NCBI RefSeq assembly: GCF_012569925.1
Contig: NZ_CP046204.1
Location: forward strand, 64,314-128,313
Length of the DNA stretch: 64,000 nucleotides
From: Enterobacteriaceae endosymbiont of Donacia cinerea
GTDB lineage: Bacteria > Pseudomonadota > Gammaproteobacteria > Enterobacterales > Enterobacteriaceae
Direction of reading: 5' to 3'
Shown here: piece after piece, positions 58,861 through 64,000 of the stretch
Layout of the letters: every line of letters starts with the position of its first letter
Numbering within the stretch: position 1 is the stretch's first letter
Position numbers and translations under genes: made by a program
Notes under the pieces: model-generated
Database searches by the model: none
Told to the model about the DNA's origin: nothing
Seen by the model: the letters and a program-made list of their open reading frames with translations, nothing else

Positions 58861-60873
58861 TTAATTATATGATTTTAAAAGTTTTTTTATTTTTAAAATA
58901 ATATTTTCAACAGTAAAACCAAATTTTGTAAATAATTTATTTGCAGAAGCAGAATAACCAAAAGTATTAATACCAATTACACTACCACTTAAACCTACAT
59001 ATTTATACCAAAAATCTTTTGCTCCAGCTTCAATAGCTACTTTACATTTTATATTTTTAGGTAATATATAATTTTTATATTCTTTTGTTTGTTTATCAAA
59101 AGTATCAGTAGAAGGCATTGATACTACTCTAATTTTATATTTTAAAAAAGATAACTTTTTATATACTTTAACCGCTAAAGATACTTCTGAACCTGTAGCT
59201 ATTAATATAATTTGAGGATTGTTATCTAAACAATCTTTTAAAATATATGCTCCATATGATATAAAGGATATTTGTTTTTTACTTCTTTTTTGTTTTAGTA
59301 GATTTTGCCTAGATAAAATTAATATCGTTGGTTTATGTATATTTTCAATACTAATTTTCCATGATATTGCTGTTTCAATTTGATCACATGGACGCCAAAT
59401 ACTAATATTCGGAATTAATCTCAAACTAGATAATTGTTCTATTGGTTGATGTGTTGGTCCATCTTCTCCTAAACCAATAGAATCATGAGTAAAAATCATT
59501 ATATTTCTTATTTTCATTAAAGCAGCCATTCTTATTGCATTACGACAATAATCTGAAAAAACTAAGAAAGTAGATGTATAAGGGATAAAACCATTATATA
59601 AAGAAATACCATTTGCTATTGCTAGCATACCGAATTCTCTTACTCCATAATAAATATAATTTCCATTTTTAAATTGATTAATTGGTTTAGAATTTTTTAA
59701 AAAAGTTAAATTACTACTAGATAAATCTGCTGAACCTCCAAACAATTCTGGTAATAATTTTGAATATTTTTGTAAAATATATTGAGATGATTCTCTTGTA
59801 GAAAAATTAGTATTAATATCATTATTTAATTTAAAAATAATATTATTAATTTTATTATTCCAATCTAAAGGAAGTATATTTTTAATTCTTCTTTTTAATT
59901 CTTTAGCTAAAATAGGAAATTCATTACAATAATTTTTAAACATATTTTTCCATTTTAATTCTTTTATATTACCTATTTTTTTAGCATCCCATTTTTTATA
60001 AATAGAAGAAGGAATTTTAAAAGGTTGATAATTCCAATTTAAATTTTTCCTTGTTAAGAAAACTTCTTTTTCACCTAAAGGTGAACCATGTGAAATATTT
60101 TTTCCAGATTTATTAGGTGATCCAAAAGCGATAATTGTATTACAAATTAATAAAGAAGGTTTATCTTCTTTTAAAGATTTAGTTTTATTAATAGCTTTTT
60201 CTATACTTTCAAAATTATGTCCATCTATATTAGAAATCACATTCCAACCATAAGATTCAAATCTTTTTTTTGTATTATCAGTAAACCATCCTTTAATATT
60301 TCCATCTATAGAAATACCGTTACTATCATAAAAAACAATTAATTTTTTTAATTTTAGTGTTCCAGCTAAAGAACATACTTCATGAGAAATCCCTTCCATT
60401 AAACAACCATCACCTAAAAAAACATAAATATAATGATTAATAATATTATAATTTAACTTATTAAATTGTGCAGCTAATGTTTTTTCAGCTATTGCCATAC
60501 CAACAGCATTAGCTAATCCTTGTCCTAAAGGACCTGTACTAGTTTCAATATTAGGAGTACATCCAAATTCAGGATGTCCTGGTGTTTTAGAATATAATTT
60601 ACGGAAATTTTTTAAATCAGAAATTGTTACATTATATCCAGTTAAATGTAATAAACTATAAAGTAACATAACGCAATGTCCATTAGATAATATAAACCTA
60701 TCACGATTAATCCATTTGGGATTATTAGGATTATGATTTAAATAATTACGCCATAGTACTTCAGCTATATCTGCCATACCCATAGGAGCACCAGGATGTC
60801 CAGATTTAGAATTTTCTATAGCATCTATACTTAAAAATCGAATAGCATTAGCAAGATCTTTTCTAGAAGGCAT
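58861..60873 (-). CDS. tktA: Transketolase
   Basis: Transketolase exchanges two-carbon units in the non-oxidative pentose phosphate pathway, providing ribose-5-phosphate for Prs and erythrose-4-phosphate. The thiamine-diphosphate site GDGCLMEGISHE, the N-terminal SGHPGAPMGMADIAEVLWR, and the pyrimidine-domain FTHDSIGLGEDGPTHQPIEQ are present. The 670 residues match TktA (663). The gene order metK-tktA-pgk-fbaA mirrors E. coli. Confidence 0.98.
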   Translation of the reverse strand: MPSRKDLANAIRFLSIDAIENSKSGHPGAPMGMADIAEVLWRNYLNHNPNNPKWINRDRFILSNGHCVMLLYSLLHLTGYNVTISDLKNFRKLYSKTPGHPEFGCTPNIETSTGPLGQGLANAVGMAIAEKTLAAQFNKLNYNIINHYIYVFLGDGCLMEGISHEVCSLAGTLKLKKLIVFYDSNGISIDGNIKGWFTDNTKKRFESYGWNVISNIDGHNFESIEKAINKTKSLKEDKPSLLICNTIIAFGSPNKSGKNISHGSPLGEKEVFLTRKNLNWNYQPFKIPSSIYKKWDAKKIGNIKELKWKNMFKNYCNEFPILAKELKRRIKNILPLDWNNKINNIIFKLNNDINTNFSTRESSQYILQKYSKLLPELFGGSADLSSSNLTFLKNSKPINQFKNGNYIYYGVREFGMLAIANGISLYNGFIPYTSTFLVFSDYCRNAIRMAALMKIRNIMIFTHDSIGLGEDGPTHQPIEQLSSLRLIPNISIWRPCDQIETAISWKISIENIHKPTILILSRQNLLKQKRSKKQISFISYGAYILKDCLDNNPQIILIATGSEVSLAVKVYKKLSFLKYKIRVVSMPSTDTFDKQTKEYKNYILPKNIKCKVAIEAGAKDFWYKYVGLSGSVIGINTFGYSASANKLFTKFGFTVENIILKIKKLLKSYN

Positions 60874-61090
60874 AATATAAATTACTCCTAAATTTTAATA
60901 AAATATTTTTTAAAAAAATTCTTTATATAAAAGAAATATATACGTAAAATGTTTTAAAATCTATTTTTTATAATTTTAAAATTTTTAAATATAAAATTTA
61001 TTTAAAATAATAACTTTATTTACATTTTATTTTATTTAAATATATACTAACTTAATTAAGATTTTTTTTTTAAAATAGAAGGTATTACTA

Positions 61091-62248
61091 ATGACGGAAT
61101 ATTTATTTACTTCAGAATCTGTATCAGAAGGACATCCTGATAAAGTAGCAGATCAAATTTCTGATGCTATATTAGATGATATAATAAAACAAGATATTAA
61201 TTCTCGTGTAGCATGCGAAACATATATTAAAAATAATATGGTATTAATTGGAGGAGAAATAACAACAAAAGCTATTCTAAATATAGAAAAAGTAACTAGA
61301 AAAACTATAAAAGAAATAGGATATACTAATCCAAATTCAGGATTTGATGCTAATACATGTACTATATTAAATATTATTAGTAAACAATCTGAAGATATTA
61401 ATAGGGGAATAACATCTAATTTAGATAAATATAATCAAGGAGCTGGAGATCAAGGATTTGTATTTGGATATGCAACAAATGAAACTGATGTCTTTATGCC
61501 AGCACCTATTATATATGCACATAAATTAGTATATCAACAAGCATTAATTAGAAAAAAAAAAATTTTATCCTGGTTAGAACCAGACGCTAAAAGTCAAATT
61601 ACTTTTAAATATAAAAATAATAAAATTATTAATATAGATTCTGTAGTTTTATCAACACAAATTTCAAAAGAAATACCATTTAAAAAATTAGAAGAAGCTG
61701 TTATGGAAGAAATTATTAAACCCATTTTACCTAAAATATGGATAAATAAAAAAACAAAATTTTTTATTAATCCTTCAGGTCGTTTTGTTATAGGAGGACC
61801 TATAAGTGATTGTGGTTTAACAGGAAGAAAAATTATCGTAGATACTTATGGTGGTATGGCTAGACATGGAGGAGGAGCTTTTTCAGGAAAAGATCCATCT
61901 AAAGTAGATAGATCAGCAGCTTATGCTGCTCGTTATATAGCAAAAAATATAGTTGCATCATCTTTAGCTTCACGATGTGAAATACAAATTGCATATATTA
62001 TTGGTATTGCTAATCCCATTTCAATAATGATAAATACATTTGGTACTGGAAAAGTGTCTAATGAAAAAATAATTACATTTATCCGTGAAATTTTTGATTT
62101 AAGACCTTTTAATTTAATTAAAATGTTAGATTTATTAAAACCAATATATAAAGAAACAGCATCTTATGGTCATTTTGGTAGAAATATTTTTTCATGGGAA
62201 AAAACAGATAAAGTATATAAATTTAAAGATTTTTTTAAAATTAAATAA
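61091..62248 (+). CDS. metK: S-adenosylmethionine synthetase
   Basis: MetK makes SAM from methionine and [33 protein letters not shown] (the family hexapeptide), and [23 protein letters not shown] are all intact. The 385 residues equal E. coli (384). GAAGGTA is the Shine-Dalgarno. SAM users in this window include PrmC and LipA. It converges on gyrA with only 19 bp between. Confidence 0.98.
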   Translation: MTEYLFTSESVSEGHPDKVADQISDAILDDIIKQDINSRVACETYIKNNMVLIGGEITTKAILNIEKVTRKTIKEIGYTNPNSGFDANTCTILNIISKQSEDINRGITSNLDKYNQGAGDQGFVFGYATNETDVFMPAPIIYAHKLVYQQALIRKKKILSWLEPDAKSQITFKYKNNKIINIDSVVLSTQISKEIPFKKLEEAVMEEIIKPILPKIWINKKTKFFINPSGRFVIGGPISDCGLTGRKIIVDTYGGMARHGGGAFSGKDPSKVDRSAAYAARYIAKNIVASSLASRCEIQIAYIIGIANPISIMINTFGTGKVSNEKIITFIREIFDLRPFNLIKMLDLLKPIYKETASYGHFGRNIFSWEKTDKVYKFKDFFKIK

Positions 62249-62267
62249 AAAATTTTATGACTATAAA

Positions 62268-64000
62268 TTAAATTTTTTGAATACTAACAACTTTTTCATT
62301 AAGTTTTGTTTTTATTATGATAACTCCTTTAGTATTACGTCCAACAACACAAATTTCAGATATATTAATACGTATTAATGTACCCATATTAGTAATAATC
62401 ATTACTTGATCATTATCTTTAACTTTTAAAGCATCTACTAATTTTCCATTTCTATTATTAATTTTCATTGATATAATTCCTTTTGTGGATCTAGATTTTG
62501 TAGGAAAAGCTTTATTATTAGTACATTTACCATATCCATTTTCTGTTATAGTAAAAATATTTTTTTGAAAATTACTTTTTATAATTATTAATGAAACTAC
62601 ATAATCTTTTTTCTTTTTTAAAAAACTAATGCCTTTTACACCTACTGTATTTCTTCCTATTGATTTAATTTGAGATTCATTAAATTTTACTACTTTACCT
62701 AAAGAAGAAAATATCATAATTTTATCATTTTGTTGAATTATAGAGACAGCTATTAAAGTATCATTTTTTTTTAATTTTATTGCAATAATTCCATTATATC
62801 TAGGTTTATTAAATTTATTCAAATTTGTTTTTTTTACCTTTCCTTGTGCAGTAACCATAATTAAACTAAAATTATCTTTATAGTTATTTATTACAATAAA
62901 AGTGTTAATAATTTCATTATTTTTTAAGGGAATTAAATTTATAATAGGTCTTCCTTTTGCATACCTGTTAGCTTCAGGTATATTATAAACTTTTAACCAA
63001 TATAAATATCCTTTATTAGAAAAACATAAAATATTATCATGAGTATATGCTATTAATATTTTAGATATAAAATCATTATCTTTTAATTTTATAGCTATTT
63101 TACCTTTACCTCCTCTATGTTGTAAATTATATTCAGTAATTTTTTGATATTTAATATATCCTTGATGAGACAAAGTAATAATAACTTTTTCATGATTAAT
63201 TAAATCTTTTTTTTGAATTATAGAATGATTATTTGAAATAATTTCTGTTTTTCTTTTATCTCCAAATTCTTTTTTTATTAATATTAATTCATTATATATT
63301 ACTTTCATTAAATATTCATAATTTTCAATAATTTTAGTTAAATTTGATATTTTGTATATTAAATTTTCATATTCTATACATAATTTTTTATGTTCTAAAT
63401 TTGTTAATTTATTTAATTTTAAATCTAAAATAGCTGTAATTTGTTTATAACTAAAATGATAATTATCATTAAATTTTATTAAATTAGAATTAGTTAAATA
63501 AATATTTAATGTTTTTTTTTCTTGTAAATTAAATATTTGAAATATATTTGGTATTTTCCAAGATTGTAAATAAATTTTATTTTTTAAAGTTTCTGATATT
63601 TTAGAAGAACGTATAATTTTTATAATTTTTTTTATATTTAATAAAGCTACTATTAGTCCTTCTAATATATGTGCTTTAATACGAGATTTTTTTATTTCGT
63701 AATTTGTTCGTCTTATTACTATTTCACGTCTATGAGAAATAAATGCTTTAATTATATTTTTTAAAGACATTAATGTAGGTTTACCTTTATATAAGGAAAC
63801 CATTTTTATACTAAAAGTAGTTTGCAAAGGAGTTAATTTATATAAAGTATTTAAAATTACATTAATAGATGTATCTTTTTTTATTCTAATTAAAATTCTT
63901 ATACCATCTTTATCAGATTCATCTCTTAAAGTTTTAATACCTTGAATTTTTTTTTCTTTTATTAAATTAGCTATTTTTTCTATTAATTTAGATTTATTTA
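62268..64000 (-). CDS. gyrA: DNA gyrase subunit A, C-terminal part (cut by window edge)
   Basis: The frame is open to the right edge (about 577 codons here); the catalytic Tyr lies outside. Seen are the coiled-coil end of the breakage-reunion domain (KIQGIKTLRDESDKDGIRI, IKAFISHRREIVIRRTNYE) and the six-bladed C-terminal DNA-wrapping domain. The GyrA box reads QHRGGKG instead of QRRGGKG. The protein ends GVIIIKTKLNEKVVSIQKI, right after the last blade, so the acidic tail of E. coli GyrA (about 35 residues) is missing. An internal Met at 63827 is not the start. Confidence 0.96.
   Translation of the reverse strand, partial: NKSKLIEKIANLIKEKKIQGIKTLRDESDKDGIRILIRIKKDTSINVILNTLYKLTPLQTTFSIKMVSLYKGKPTLMSLKNIIKAFISHRREIVIRRTNYEIKKSRIKAHILEGLIVALLNIKKIIKIIRSSKISETLKNKIYLQSWKIPNIFQIFNLQEKKTLNIYLTNSNLIKFNDNYHFSYKQITAILDLKLNKLTNLEHKKLCIEYENLIYKISNLTKIIENYEYLMKVIYNELILIKKEFGDKRKTEIISNNHSIIQKKDLINHEKVIITLSHQGYIKYQKITEYNLQHRGGKGKIAIKLKDNDFISKILIAYTHDNILCFSNKGYLYWLKVYNIPEANRYAKGRPIINLIPLKNNEIINTFIVINNYKDNFSLIMVTAQGKVKKTNLNKFNKPRYNGIIAIKLKKNDTLIAVSIIQQNDKIMIFSSLGKVVKFNESQIKSIGRNTVGVKGISFLKKKKDYVVSLIIIKSNFQKNIFTITENGYGKCTNNKAFPTKSRSTKGIISMKINNRNGKLVDALKVKDNDQVMIITNMGTLIRINISEICVVGRNTKGVIIIKTKLNEKVVSIQKI

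Noticed and set aside
1..64000. Mobile elements, CRISPR arrays, phage or horizontally acquired genes
   Set aside because: No transposase, integrase, regularly spaced repeats or cas-like genes were seen; every gene has a clear enterobacterial counterpart and most show E. coli synteny.

Overview
The window looks like part of the chromosome of a strongly reduced, obligate insect endosymbiont of the Enterobacterales (Gammaproteobacteria). Three things point there: extreme A+T richness (by eye well above three-quarters, with Lys/Asn/Ile-rich proteins and long A/T-only spacers); proteins that align almost residue for residue with Escherichia coli homologues; and gene blocks that are E. coli operons with members deleted. 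No insertion sequence, prophage, CRISPR array, toxin system or foreign-looking gene was seen. I cannot name the species from sequence alone; it resembles Buchnera/Blochmannia/Wigglesworthia/Ishikawaella-type nutritional symbionts.

Layout: 1-2.6 kb holds partial ackA, tRNA-Cys and tRNA-Leu, cvpA and truA. From 2.6 to 10 kb come dacA, lipB-lipA, cspE, fabI and pntAB. From 10 to 21.2 kb lie rne, then rluC-rpmF-fabD-fabG-acpP-fabF-tmk-holB-ptsG-hinT, a collapsed E. coli fab cluster without plsX, fabH, pabC or mltG. From 21.2 to 29.2 kb a minus-strand block carries gapA, sppA, xthA, clsA, ychF, pth and prs. From 29.4 to 39.4 kb a plus-strand translation block carries prfA-prmC, thrS-infC-rpmI-rplT, pheST, ribE and tyrS. 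From 39.4 to 46.9 kb are tRNA-Val, mdtK, grxD, rnt, minCDE, tsaB and hslVU. From 47 to 54 kb is a complete his operon (hisG, fused hisD-hisC, hisB, hisH, hisA, hisF, hisI). From 54.2 to 64 kb are rnhA/dnaQ/tRNA-Asp, mscS, fbaA, pgk, tktA, metK and partial gyrA.

How the genes fit together: glucose enters by PtsG, passes FbaA-GapA-Pgk and AckA for ATP and acetate, and TktA plus Prs supply PRPP. PRPP feeds the histidine operon, presumably the service to the host. A minimal type II fatty-acid system (FabD, FabG, AcpP, FabF, FabI), lipoate synthesis, cardiolipin synthase, PBP5 and MinCDE show that the cell still builds its own membrane and envelope and places its septum.

The most notable observations are: (1) fabD is split by a one-base deficit in an A13 tract, the situation in which RNA-polymerase slippage is known to rescue endosymbiont genes; (2) hisD and hisC are fused into one 804-residue frame; (3) ThrRS has lost its whole N-terminal TGS/editing half, and the PheRS beta editing site has decayed, so two tRNA proofreading activities look lost; (4) infC keeps the AUU autoregulatory start codon; (5) RNase E keeps a PNPase-binding-like C-terminal tip beyond a degenerate Lys/Asn-rich tail; (6) a near-perfect 34-bp inverted repeat separates acpP and fabF. 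I did not find a wholly new system; the novelty lies in how standard machinery has eroded or fused.
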